Part shown: piece after piece, positions 11,671 to 22,281 of the stretch
How positions within the stretch are numbered: the stretch's first letter is position 1
Layout of the letters: the number at the start of each line of letters is the position of its first letter
Source: Branchinecta lynchi
Lineage: Eukaryota > Arthropoda > Branchiopoda > Anostraca > Branchinectidae
Length of the DNA: 64,000 bases
Direction of reading: 5' to 3'
NCBI GenBank assembly: GCA_023053575.1
Contig: JAKZAP010000003.1
Span: 7,044,561 to 7,108,560, forward strand
Program-made: the position numbers and the translations under genes
The notes under the pieces: model-generated
What the model was told of the DNA's origin: nothing
Seen by the model: the letters and a program-made list of their open reading frames with translations, nothing else
Database searches by the model: none

Positions 11671-12197
11671 GTAAGTAAGAACAGTAGCGGGATGTCTTAG
11701 CCTGTGGATATGTGATATAGATAGATAGATAGATATATGTTAAACAGTACATCATTTACATTCGTTATACGAGCGAACTTTTCATCAACATCCATCAATC
11801 ATCAATCTCCAGCTACTTTTAATTGTCTTACTTATACGGTCCATAAATGGACCTACTCCAAACCGACAAACTGGACTGAGTAGGATTTACTGCTGCAAGC
11901 CAAAAAATAACAAAACAATTAAATTTTGCTTCTTTTTTTTATCAAAATTGTAAGCTTTGGATCTGAAAGCGTCGACTTTATCTGTATTTTCAGTGTATTT
12001 ATTGCAAGAGCAAGATTTACCTCTTTTTGGGATCCCAAAACGTAAGTGGAGGGATACCTGTGACATAGCAAAAGTTGTCCGTCTGTCAGTCTGTTTGTCT
12101 GCTAGCACGATAACTCTCGAAGGGGATATGTTGTTCAAACTTGCCCGAGGACTCTTTGGTGAAAGTAAAGGTCAAGTTGGAAGAGCCGTATATTTAA

Positions 12198-12624
12198 AGG
12201 ACACTTGAATGGAGAGTACCAAGTATCATCCCTATCTGTATGACCGTTAACATTGCCTGCAGAAAACCCAATCCAAATACGAAATAGTGTTTCCAAGCTA
12301 TGATTTTTGCTCCATTTTGCATCTGTCCTTATTTCAGTACCGAACAATTTTAGAAATGAACAAATATCTCCAATCAACCCTTCTTCTGGAATATATTTTA
12401 ACCAGTTAAGTCCAAACGTATATCTAGAAGAAATTCCAATACGATCCGGCCAGCGCTGTACAAGATTTGAATGAATTGCGCCTTTTGTCTTGGAGTCTGC
12501 ATGTGCAAACCTCCAGAAAGGAACATCCCCATTTTGACTCAGGAAAAGAATGCTGTCCGTGGCTATGTCTGTAAATGCAGTCTCCATGGTGTGTTCGAGT
12601 ATGGTTTCATTGTTCAGGTGTCCT
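12198..12624 (-). mobile_element. TTAA-flanked element with a 150-codon open frame
   Basis: Flanked by TTAA at 12194-12197 and 12625-12628. The TIRs are AGGACACTTGAA and TTCAGGTGTCCT. The pre-insertion sequence is recognisable as family A. On the - strand an open frame runs from 12587 across the whole element and 60 bases past it to 12135. Its start reads METAFTDIATDSILFLSQ, and it includes NLVQRWPDRIG and LNWLKYIPEEGLIGD. I recognise no protein family. It may be a captured gene fragment or a chance open frame. Confidence 0.7.
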
Positions 12625-12988
12625 TTAACGGTGGGGGTTCAAATTAAGGGATGAGTTTTTTTTTTTTAAAGCTAATGAGATAGTCGATTTAGGGGTAAGG
12701 AGACATGCTGAATCCAAATATGAAAATCATTTTTTCACTGGACAAGTAGTTCGCCCGGAATCCGGCTAAAACCGGAAAATTTGTGAAAAATAAAAGTTTA
12801 ATCTTAAGTTGATTAGAAGTTCATCTAGGGGTAAGAAGACATGCTGAACACGTATGAAAATTATTTTTTCGCCGGACAAGTAGTTCGCCCGGAATCCGGC
12901 CAAAACCAGAAAATTTGTTTAAAGTAAAAGTCTTATTTGAACTTTGATTAGATGTTCGATTCAGGGGTAAGAAGACATGCTGAATCAG

Positions 12989-13416
12989 TATAATCAATCA
13001 ATCAAGTTTAATCCGAATAGCTAAAAGCTAGAAAAGATATACAAATTTACAAAATACACAGACACACAAGAAACAATTTAACTAATACACTTACAAGAAA
13101 TTACCAGAAAAAAATGATGGAATGAAACTACGTAAAAATTGGGTAGAAGAATTAGCGGGATATGGGGAAAGCTTATTGCCAGTATTCCTCTCGGACTGAC
13201 GCACGAAGACGGGAGGAGAGGGGGGAATAGATGGGTCATCTGGGAACAACACGTTATCTTAGCTCCAAATTTGTTTGAAAGAGTATTTCTACATACAAAT
13301 AATTTAGGAATGTCAAGTTTGATGAGAGCCTCTTCGTATGTAATATTATGATCACCCAGAATGTCTCTCATGGCTCTCTTTTGGACATTTTTCAGGCGAT
13401 CAGAGAGCCTGATAAT
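12989..13416 (-). pseudogene. LINE (jockey/CR1-like) C-terminal fragment
   Basis: On the - strand the frame from 13428 reads SDRLKNVQKRAMRDILGDHNI, then TYEEALIKLDIPKL and RNTLSNKFGAKI. This is the familiar C-terminal segment of jockey/CR1-type reverse transcriptases (RLExVQKRAxRxILG). A frameshift near the end separates it from SSTQFLRSFIPSFF, the usual final motif. The 3' tail is a TTGATTGATT repeat (+ strand 12992-13005). It interrupts an A2 repeat block, so it inserted after A2. Confidence 0.85.
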
Positions 13417-14031
13417 AATGACAATCATTTTCTACCCGGACGCAGAGTTCGACCGGAATCCGGCTGAAACCGGAAAATTTGTTATAAGTAAGTTGAGTAG
13501 AGGTCCGATGTATTGGTAGGAGGCGTGCTGAATCCATATATGTAAATTATTTTCTCGCTTAACCAATAGTTTGCCGGGAATCCGGCCAAACCCTGAAAAT
13601 TCGTTAAAAGTTAAAATTTTTATCTGAAGCTGGTTAGAGGTTCAATATAGAGGTAAGCTAGATATGCTGAAGTCGTTTTAGTTCGCCCAGTGTCCGTCAG
13701 AAACCGGAAATTTGGTAGAAGTAAGGCAGCCGTCAATTTCGTCGAAGTAGAGATGACGTATAGGCGCTAAGACACACACTGAATCCATAACTGAACTTGA
13801 TTTTCTCAGATGATAGCCATTGGCTTTAATCTGTTTCTAAAATTTTCAAGGAGTCTGTTGAAGACCGGATATCAAGAAGATCCAATTGTCTGGATCAAAT
13901 ATGAAGTTTTTGGGATCCCATCGAAACCTCTGGTCTTGTTAAAAACAGCGAAACATATACGTCTTGTTTATATTTGTAGTGAAATATGGTATCAGCTATG
14001 TGTGAATCCTAAGTACATTGTATTCTTCTAG

Positions 14032-14211
14032 GTTCTGGCAAGTCTCTCAGTACCGCCGCCAAGGCTATGGCTCATGTGGCTCAACAGAGGGCTGCTTTAC
14101 GCCACCCACTCTTGAGACTCCATCAGGAAATCATTACGTTCAAAAAGCGCGCCGTTTCCGACTGCGCGACAACTGTCGCTATATGCGAAAAGAAACGGGA
14201 TGATTATAAAG
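14032..14211 (+). CDS. ICA1: ICA1 exon: middle of the AH/BAR domain
   Basis: This exon of 180 bases encodes (G)SGKSLSTAAKAMAHVAQQ, RAALRHPLLRLHQEI and FKKRAVSDCATTVAICEKKR, ending DDYK(G). It corresponds to the vertebrate ICA1 stretch with ATGKALCFSSQQRLALRNPL and EVETFRHRAISDT. The acceptor is TTCTTCTAG at 14031 and the donor is GTTAGT at 14212. It is phase 1 at both ends and joins both neighbours in frame. This segment belongs to the curved helical bundle predicted to bind membranes and to heterodimerise with PICK1. The 2.36-kb intron before it is mostly element A2. Confidence 0.92.
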
Positions 14212-14470
14212 GTTAGTTCGCTTCGCATTGATGTTTTCTTTTCTCAAACCAAGAACAAAATGAGCCAAGTAGAAACTCCGTCTTTAGTCCCACGCACCGA
14301 CTATGGGTACCCCCCAAAAATTGAGCAGAGCTAGAGCGGAGCTTTGAGTTGACACCCCTTTCCTCTTAGCCGCTGCTCATAGAGAAGAAAAGAGCGCACG
14401 AGCCGTTTGACGTCATCGTGGTAGATACTCGACAGTCTGTTTACTCTTGACTTTTCTTCTCCGGGGGACT

Positions 14471-14847
14471 CGGCTGTCCTCCGACAAAACCTAGTATCTG
14501 GACCTGAGTAGCTTACGAGAAAAACACGAAAACTTTGTTTTTTAAAGCTGCTTCTATTTTAGGACACATTCAGGAAACTAATGTAGTTTTGTAAACAATA
14601 AAGTGAAGATGCTGTTGATTTTATTGCTGGTGGAGCGTAGGTTTGTCAGATACTAGGTTTTCGAGAAAAAGGAAATTTATAGCATGTACATACTAGGTAA
14701 AGCCCGAAAATAAAGTTGTGATGTATCTAAGAAGCTAAGCCTCGTAGGAAAATTCTCATTTCACCATTGAATTCCTCGTGGTCTGACTAGGTGGGGTCCA
14801 CTTCTAACTAAAACTTGTAGATACTAGGTTTTGTCGGAGGACAGCCG
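14471..14847. mobile_element. MITE family J, copy 1, in ICA1 intron
   Basis: Perfect 29-bp inverted ends: CGGCTGTCCTCCGACAAAAC at 14471, with its complement ending at 14847, each continuing through CTAGTATCT. Flanking GACT on both sides is a 4-bp TSD. A diverged, truncated copy is at 39967-40185. The perfect termini suggest recent movement. Confidence 0.85.
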
Positions 14848-15239
14848 GACTGCTGCGATGAGATGTTTGTAGAGGTAACTTCTTCCGCATAGCTCCTACC
14901 TCCGCTCGTTTGCATCGTCAATCGTCCATATATTATTTGAATCCGCATGGCGGTAGTGTAGAAACAGGGAGACCGAGGTTCTAGTTCTTTTTTATTCTTG
15001 GTAGCGTAGTCCCCCTCCCAAATGGTTCCAAATAAAGCTCTTAGTCGTCAGCTAAAGGCTTGTCTCTCTGAACAGAATAGGTCTTGGGTGTCGGAGCGGA
15101 ATGAAACTGGGCATTCAAGACTCGGCCAAGGACTCGGAAGGGCATGCAGCTATTAATTTTGACTGTAAACCAAGAAATTTGTTGGCTATGTTACCGATTG
15201 CCAGCGTGACCAAGCTTTTCGTTGGACTTCAGAGATTGG

Positions 15240-16790
15240 TTCTCTTTGTCGGCTGCTCCGCGTGAACCAGTTTACACAACCAGCCTGGACGACTAAGTTT
15301 ACGTTCCACAAAGGTTATAAAGGACGATATAGTTCCCCTACATAGTGAAAGCACGGGAATAACCGTAAGGGGAAGACCGAGATTGGACAAGCCTCTCATA
15401 CTGAGAAGAAAAGGTTAAGAACAACTTAGGCCTTCAGGTGTGGTTTCTGCTTTTACTCCGCGTGAACCAGTTTTCACAGCCCGCCTGGACCACAGCGTTT
15501 ATGTCTCAAAGGTTATTAAAGGACAATTGAGCTCGACTATATAGCGAAACTACCGGAATAATTGTGGAGAGAAAACTGAGGTTGGACACGCCTCTTGTGT
15601 AAGTAGTTGCTGAGAAAAGAAAAAGTGTATGTGTTACATTAGGGGTATCTCTCTCTAATCGTTTATGCTTTAACTGTTGTACGAAACCGAGCATCTAATA
15701 TCCGTGTAGCGTGTACCCGAGCGGTTGGTAAATATTAGACTATACCGGTACTCTGATCTTAATCCGCGAAGGTTTGGTTCGTAACTGTGGAGGGGGAACT
15801 TCGGACGGTAGGTCCTAGGTCCTACATTCAATAAACAGTGGTTAGAAAACACACTTACTTTTAATATTGAAGTTCTGCATACATCGAGTACATCCGTTAA
15901 TCCAACAATCACCACTGTCTTAAGACTAGCTTAAGACTGCCTTTACATACATTTCATTGCTCCTTTTATACTAGCTTTTTCTCTTCTTTTTATGGGTTGC
16001 CATAATCGGGCAAAAAGGCACTGCGTGTGAGGCAATGCGAATGTGAGAAAAAGGGACTTGGAGACTACGAGGCAATGCGACTGTTCGAGCAACAGGGGAT
16101 TTGCGCCAACAGTCGCTTTGCGAAAGTTATTATAATCATCTAGAATTAAATACTTCGTGTTAATACTCTATAATTAAATACTTCGTGTCAACTTGGGCCT
16201 TCAGTTGTGCTTTAAGCTTGCGTTCTCGTCTTGCTCCGCGTGAGCCAGTGTTGGCAGCCCGTCTGAACCACTACGGTTACGTCGTAAAAGTTATCAAATG
16301 AGAATTGAGTTTGATTGCATGGCGAAACCACGGAAACAACTGTTAAAGACCCGTCGTACCTGTAATGCCAATCCAACCTACTTCCGAATTGCGGTTCTTG
16401 AACCCGGAGACCCAAGTTACATACGTTACATTCTAAACCCGCTAACGACACCTCACTATTCTTTTCACTTACCACGATTGACTAGTTTCCTTGCGCATTA
16501 TGCTTCCAATGAGTGTTAGCGTATCATGCTGTTGATGCGTGAAACCGGTTTATTTGAATTTTCCAGAGTTTTTCTACATCTCAATGAACCTGGGAAAAGG
16601 CTCACAGCCAAAGCCGTTGATAGATTTCAAAAGCAGTGCTTAGTTTTACATGAAACATAAACAGTAAATAGTGCGAGGTGTGCTGTAAGGTAAACCCGAG
16701 ATTTGGCAGGCCTCTGGTGTCAGTAGTTACTAAGAAAAAAAAATTATGGGAGCAACTTGGGCCTTCAGTTCAGCAGGGTCGCCACATGTC
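15240..16790. repeat. Diverged tandem array of about 210-bp units (family K) in ICA1 intron
   Basis: Three units share CTCCGCGTGANCCAGT, CANCCNGCCTGGAC and a GAGNTTGGNCANGCCTCT segment, at about 15240-15430, 15450-15650 and 16200-16790. The third is split by a TTAA MITE at 16343-16688. The space between units two and three (about 15660-16190) is not recognisably repetitive. Confidence 0.65.
16343..16688 (-). mobile_element. TTAA MITE family L, copy inside a K unit
   Basis: The left TTAA at 16343-16346 is followed by AGACCCGTCGTACC. The right end is GTGCGAGGTGTGC followed by TGTAA. Its reverse complement aligns with the family L copy at 3539. The K unit around it is restored when the insert is skipped, which confirms both boundaries. 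Confidence 0.75.
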
Positions 16791-17122
16791 GCAAAAAAGT
16801 GTCATTGTCACTCTATTTTTTTTTTTTTTGCCACTCTTGTCCTTCGTAGCACATGAACTTTACTCTATTTCGGAAATGTACAGATTTCATTTTCCAGCGG
16901 TGGTTCCGCCCAAAAACGACTATTTCCCGTTTCTTTATGAAGATCTGTCCTTCTTGCAGCATTGATTCTGACTAAAAGTGACCATTTCAGATTTTGATGA
17001 AAGTGAAGTTTCAATCTTAATTCACTCTCTGTTTTCGACCAAAAGTTGCTCTAAATTTGTAACCTTGTTCAGTTGTGGCTTAAGCTTGCTTTCTGATGTT
17101 CATTGGATTTCTTTTCTACCAG

Positions 17123-18000
17123 GGACATTGCTGTGGATGGCCAATGTATCGCAGAATCTAGACCCTGATGCAACTCGTCAGATGATGAAATTCCGTAAGG
17201 TCCAGCGTCAGGTTAAAGACACCAAGTCGGCGTATGACCAGATGAAGCTGGTCTCCATGCAGAAGATAGATTTACTGGCAGCCGCGAGAAGTAACCTCGT
17301 TTCGCACAGCATTGCAAATTACCAGAAAGTATTTGCGGATTTTTTGCGCATTTCCGCGCACAGTCTTGAATCAGCAGCGGAACGACTTAAAGAGCCGGTA
17401 CACTTCAAGTTCACTATCTTGAAGGAGTTAGATACCCTTGAGAGCTTCGCAGAAAATCAGGAAAAGGCAGAAAATCCAGCCAATCAGGATAACCTGCTGT
17501 ATGATTTCGAATTCAAAGATGAAAGCCATCCAGTTTCCCCGCCAAGTTCGAATTTGGCGCGGAAGGATAGCGAAGATCTGATTGATACGAGTCAGTTGCT
17601 TGCTGATTTGACGGCGGAGCTGACAAATATCAACCCACCAGCAACAAACCCCTCAAGTTCAGATTTGGTAAATCTTGGGCTGGGTGACTTTGATATTTTC
17701 AGCAAAGCGGAGCCAGTGGCATCTACTGACTTAGATACGAGTGGCTTGTTCCTTCCACTGTTGCTAGATGGCGTGCCAAGCGAGTTCGCGCAAATGTATG
17801 ATCTCCAGAGCGCCGCCAACCAGAGCGGTAATTTCAAAAGTGCTTCTGTGCATGGAGAAAATTCGAAGAGTGGGGGAGGAATTAGTGCAAATGAAGGGAA
17901 GTTGGAGAAAGCAAAAATTGGAAGGAAGAAAAATTGGTCCGAACTATTTGCGGAACTGGACCCCCTCGGGAGGCAGAAGGGGTCGCCAGGGGACTGTTAA
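17123..18000 (+). CDS. ICA1: ICA1 terminal exon: end of the AH domain and ICA69 C-terminal region
   Basis: This exon encodes 292 residues and the TAA stop at 17998-18000. It opens with (G)TLLWMANVSQNLDPDATRQ, then MMKFRKVQRQVKDTKSAYDQ, MQKIDLLAAARSNLVSHS and a RISAHSLESAAERLKE helix. These match vertebrate LLWMKDVSQELDPD, MEKFRKVQ, KVDLLGASRCNLLSH in order. A low-complexity acidic Ser/Asn/Asp linker follows. The C-terminus NWSELFAELDPLGRQ matches the conserved ICA69 ending WFSLFADLDPL. The acceptor is CTACCAG at 17122 and the splice restores the GGG glycine codon. The total from the three exons is about 445 residues against about 480 for human ICA1, so only a short N-terminus is missing. Half of the AH domain and the whole C-terminal region lie in one exon. 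Confidence 0.93.
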
Positions 18001-19235
18001 ACAGTCATGCAATACCCATGGCTTATTACTGATATTAGCTGCGCTCTTTACCGGCGGATCACTAGGGGTCTTTGGTTTTCCTGTACGCCGTTATTGTTCA
18101 GTGGTGCTTGATTTTTCTTGAAGGCATTTCGTGATTTTTCTGAAGCAGTCCATTTTCTTAAAAAACAGTCGATTTTTTCTTTAAAAAATTAGATTTTTCA
18201 GGGAAACAGTCAGTAAAATCACCAGCAAGTCGGTCAATTCCTTGCCCCCCCCCCCCCTCAACATTTTTGCTAGTAAGGACTCCAGCTGTTATTTAAACAG
18301 TTTTGGGGCTCACCAGTGTCTGGTTTTACCTCATCAGTGTGGACCAAATAGAACCAGGTGGGGAGGCAGTTTCTGATCTCCAAAAAACTAATGGACAGGA
18401 AATACCTGACAAAGGTAGTAAAAACAGAAATTGCTGGGAGAGCGACAAACCTCCTCGAAAATGCTTCAACTACGTATTTCCAAAATACAGCTTTCCCTTG
18501 ATAATTTTATTGTAAACTTGTGTGATAAAACTTCTAAAGTGTCAGAAGTCTAGTGCAAATTACGTATATCGCGAAAAAGTTCCTGGGATGTCCCTAACAT
18601 GTTTGCAATGGAAATTGAAGCCGTGACAACGTGAACTGCTTCTAGTCATACCCAGTCTTCTATGTTCAAATTGTGATTTTTTTTGTGTACAGGGTTTGTG
18701 CCATTTAAATGAAAATCTGAGTTTGATATGTTTCATATGATATTCTTTTTTTGTGCATGAATTTGTTTGTGCATGTATATAGTATATGAAGCATTGCTCC
18801 CTAAACTACTTGAGTAGATAAGTATACTTTTATTCATAAATGGTAATTTTCACAGCGCATCCGCCGAATCTGACCTTTACTTCAAACATAATCTCACTAA
18901 AATATATATGTATATATAATCAATCAGTTCCAAAATAATCATAATACAATTCATAAAATATGCAATTGGCCTCTGCAAAACTAATCTAAAACAATACTCA
19001 GTGTAAATTCTTTCGGATACAAATTGGAATCCTTGAAAACATTACCAAAATTACTTCTTAGTAAATTGATACTAGGATTGTGTAGCCAATAGATAAGTGG
19101 GGGGGGGGGGGGCTACTTAAAGAATATGGGACGTAAGTAACAGAAGATTAAACGAAAAATCAGTCTTACCATTACCGTAAGGGATATGCGCTATTTAAGA
19201 AAACTTTTATAAGTTGTGAACTTAAAGTAAAGTGC
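18001..19235 (+). other. ICA1 3' UTR and flank with an AACAGTCGGTAAA-type repeat
   Basis: No clear AATAAA signal was found close to the stop. At about 18120-18300 lies a repeat of the form AAACAGTCNGT with a C run (18245-18258). It resembles segments at 21650-21740, 53991-54178 and 60490-60625. The rest is AT-rich, with a G12 run at about 19100. Confidence 0.5.
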
Positions 19236-19309
19236 TCCTCAGCCGGGGTTTGAACCCAGGACCTTCAGCTTTCTAAGCCACTGCTCTACCACTTGAGTTA
19301 CAGAGTGGC
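19236..19309 (-). tRNA. tRNA-like relic (possible SINE head)
   Basis: On the - strand a B box GGTTCAAACCC, a weaker A box TAACTCAAGTGG and an anticodon loop TTAGAAA (AGA, nominally Ser) lie at tRNA spacing. The anticodon stem pairs only partly, the acceptor ends do not pair and there is no long variable arm as expected for tRNA-Ser. It is probably a tRNA-derived SINE head or a pseudogene rather than a working tRNA. Confidence 0.5.
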
Positions 19310-20340
19310 TTGTGAAGATAGAACTATGGGAACAGTGAAGGCAAAACATTTAAAAATTCACTCTTTGCAGAAAACATGCTGTTCCTGCTGTGCGTTAAAA
19401 AAGCGGAGCGTAAGAAGAGAGGAGGGAGAGGATAAGCTAAAGAATTTAAGGAAACACTGAAAATGAAACGAAAGAACATGGATGCGCTTATCCATCCACT
19501 CTACCAAAGAAAGGTTTCTGTTTGGGGTTGTATAAGCAAGTGAAACAATATATTTTCACGATAGAAACGGAATCTACTTTTTGCCATTAACTGTGGTTTC
19601 CAGGGTTAACTGGAGCGGTTCCCAGCGTGGTGAACGTAAACCTCTGCCGGGGTCAGTGACCTAATATGGTAGCGTAGGCGAATGTGGGGGCGTACTACAT
19701 CCCTAATGTGTGGTATAGGACGGCATAAGACGAAAACAACTAACTATATTGAAGATAACATTAACTCTACATAGTTACTGCTTAAACACTTGTACATAAA
19801 ATATATACTTATCATTTGATCTGCTCTGGATCACGGCAATGAAGCAAGAGATCTTGTCTGGTCTATATCCTTCTGTCGCGCCCCCCAAAAACCTCCGCGC
19901 CGCCCCGGAAGCAAGCGAAACCTCCTTTGTCCAGCGAAACCCTAAAACCTGCTGGACGCGCGCTGGAACATCCGTCCTCCCAGAGAAAACAAACCCTTGT
20001 ACAGCAACCTAACAGTGGCGAATTAGAATCGTAGGCCCCTGGTCGATCTGTACACTTCTTGTCATTCCATTCTGATTTTGCATTCCTTTCCTGTGCCCTT
20101 AGGGGGTTTCGTGTTTTTTTTTTCTATGTTTTAATTTTGATCTGTTTGCAGATGAACCGAAGATCTGTTTTGTGTTCTAGTCGTTATCACCAAAGATTTT
20201 AATTTTGTCAGAGTTTGTTGTGCACATTATAATTATTTTTCCAAAAGGTTTTGTTTTCGCCTATTTCGGCGATAGGTTTACCAAGAAGGTATTAGCCGCT
20301 TTGAAGAACATCATTTCGCTGATCACGCCCGAACATTGTG
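19310..20340. other. Unassigned sequence
   Basis: No exon or element was recognised. It contains a short C/G-rich patch at 19875-19990 and is otherwise AT-rich. Confidence 0.4.
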
Positions 20341-20629
20341 AGCGTGTTAGACCCTACTTACCGTAGTTACTACGCTTGACGTCACGAATAGTGGACTTTT
20401 TACGTCAAGGCTGGAATGTATTTTTTATGTATTCAGCAAAATGTCGTGCCACGGGCTAATCCTACCAATCACATCATAGAGGTTCGTAGTTACCACGCTT
20501 ACTACGCTCCCGCGCGTGGTAAGCTAATAGTTACTATTAACGGTCAGCGTAGTAACTTCTGACGAGGTTGGAACGAAAATAGCAACTAATAGTTAGTTAG
20601 TTACTATTGATAGAAGGGTGGAACACGCT
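20341..20629. mobile_element. MITE family C, copy 2
   Basis: Left end AGCGTGTTAGACCCTAC and right end GAAGGGTGGAACACGCT. The body aligns with 10122-10411, with small indels including a TAGTTAGTTAGTT expansion. Confidence 0.85.
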
Positions 20630-20725
20630 CAGTGATCCGGACCCCTTCCACTGTCAGAAGTGCCATAAAAGATAACAAAAGAATGAGCAGTTTCAGCAAA
20701 TAAAACTTGTTGCGGCCCAAAGTAA

Positions 20726-21425
20726 TTTTTACAGTATCTTGCCAGTTACCGAAGTATCTTATGTTCGGATACGACGGTTCCCACCGTAGTAACTTAGCCG
20801 GGTATCTGGGAAAGTCGTATTCCCTTTATCTTCACCACACAGGAGACTGTTTTTCGTCAATTGGTAGGAAAGAAGTTTGGCACTTGTGATGTGAGTTGAT
20901 GTAAAGGCGTATTCTCGCCGTTCCCCGAAGACTCCTTTTGAGTAGTCCCTGCGTTTTTCTTTGATCCAGGGAATCACTCCCCGTATTCTCGCGAGTCCCC
21001 ACGGACGGGGAATGCTCCGATTATCATCACCACCATTAAAAAGGATTCCCTTTCAAATTCGGAGGTGAATCAATTTTTGCTGGTCTTGGTGCAATGTGAA
21101 ATTAATTAAAAACAATCAGAATAAACAAAACCGAAAATAAAGTCGATCCAGACTAATTTCGTCAACTGCACATTTTTTTTCAAGCAAAATCCATTTTGGA
21201 AGCATTCCCCGTGTCCTCGTTTTTTTCCGTACACGGACTCGGCGTGAAATGCCTCCCTCTATTCTTGCCGTTCCCTTTGATTACGCGAGGAGTCCTCGGG
21301 GAACGGTGAGAACATGCCGTGACGTTTAAGATCGCTAATTCGTTAGTAGTCGTCTTTGCCAAGCAAGCGTAGCATCAGAGGTATCTGCAAGCGTAGCATC
21401 AGAGGTATCTGCAAAAACGCGACTA
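20726..21425. mobile_element. Foldback MITE family D, copy 2, carrying MITE E2
   Basis: The left part (20739-20905) aligns with 10625-10765, including GAAAGAAGTTTGGCACTTGTGATG. The right end, at 21360-21425, has a duplicated AAGCGTAGCATCAGAGGTATCTGC and finishes CAAAAACGCGACTAA-like. Element E2 (20906-21318) separates the halves. Confidence 0.6.
20906..21318. mobile_element. MITE family E, copy 2 (uninterrupted)
   Basis: A 413-bp element starting GGCGTATTCTCGCCGTTCCC and ending GAGTCCTCGGGGAACGGTGAGAACATGCC in inverted form. It matches E1 on both sides of the A1 insertion. The junction here is AATCAATTTTTGCTGG, without A1, so it records the empty target site. Confidence 0.85.
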
Positions 21426-21892
21426 ATGTCACTCGCCGTTGTCCAACTCAGCTCTCCTGGTGGATTAAATTAAGATTGGAAACGCTACTTCGAGGTTGAC
21501 CCGTAAGATTTATCACCAAAACAAGGTTAAAACTCAAAGAGTTCAGATTAAATGATCTGGTAGGAAGGCTATATGAAAATTACTATTGAAATCTAATAGT
21601 AATCAAATGCGTCACATATGAGGAGGGGGGACGCTCCTGCCAACGTTGTTGGACAGTCGGTGAACAAAAAGTGAGTCGTCTGAAAACAGTGGATTTTTCT
21701 TCAAAAACAGTCGGTAAATTAACATCTATGATAAATTATATCAACCATAAAATCAGAATCAGAAACCCTAGTTTTGGCGAAGAGTTTCAGGGAGCGCCGA
21801 AGAAACGAGAAAGTCAGGATCCCTGTTCTTTTTATTTTCTTCCTCAAGTCAGGATAGATATTCTTTCAGCCAAAGGTCACTGCACATCATGT
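21426..21892. other. Unassigned sequence
   Basis: Apart from a short AACAGTCGGTAAA-type repeat at 21650-21740, no feature is recognised. Confidence 0.4.
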
Positions 21893-22055
21893 TTGACAAG
21901 GCACAACGGATACGTCAGCTACATTTTATTATAGCTATATTTCGGCCCTGCTTGGCAAGGGTCCTCTTCAGGTCCAAGCTGAAATATAGCTCTAATAAAG
22001 CCGAAGTATTGCTCTGATAAAATACACCTGACGTATCTGTTGTGCGTCGTTCTGA
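21893..22055 (-). mobile_element. Penelope-like inverted-repeat fragment P1
   Basis: It contains ACGGATACGTCAGCTACATT and, on the - strand, the core CTGAAGA...GAAA at 21971-21940 with a GGACCCTTGCCAAGCAGGGCC stem between. An imperfect inverted second arm follows, with GAAATATAGCTC. See P2 and P4-P6 for related copies. Confidence 0.6.
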
Positions 22056-22281
22056 GACAGGATCCCTGTAGTAACGTTGACGAACAAGGCTCCACCTTGT
22101 AAGACTTGGACGAACACGACTCCTAATTTGGACTTATAAAAGGTATTCAGGGTAGTGTTTCTAATCGCAATAAATCCGCTAGGGGCTCTTACTTTCTTAC
22201 TTGAAAAATGTTCGTGATGATCAAATATATTGGCAGAGGTCTGGTCGGGTGGGCCGGGAGTTGTTGCGGAGAACATGGTTA

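Larger units (their letters stand above)
12023..13940 (-). mobile_element. Helentron-like family A copy 2, in ICA1 intron
   Basis: The + strand left end CTCTTTTTGGGATCCC and right end TTTTTGGGATCCCATCG...GGTCTTGTT match A1. The element carries two later insertions, a TTAA element (12198-12624) and a LINE 3' fragment (12989-13416). It ends about 90 bases before the next ICA1 exon, and its orientation is antisense to the gene. Confidence 0.8.
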
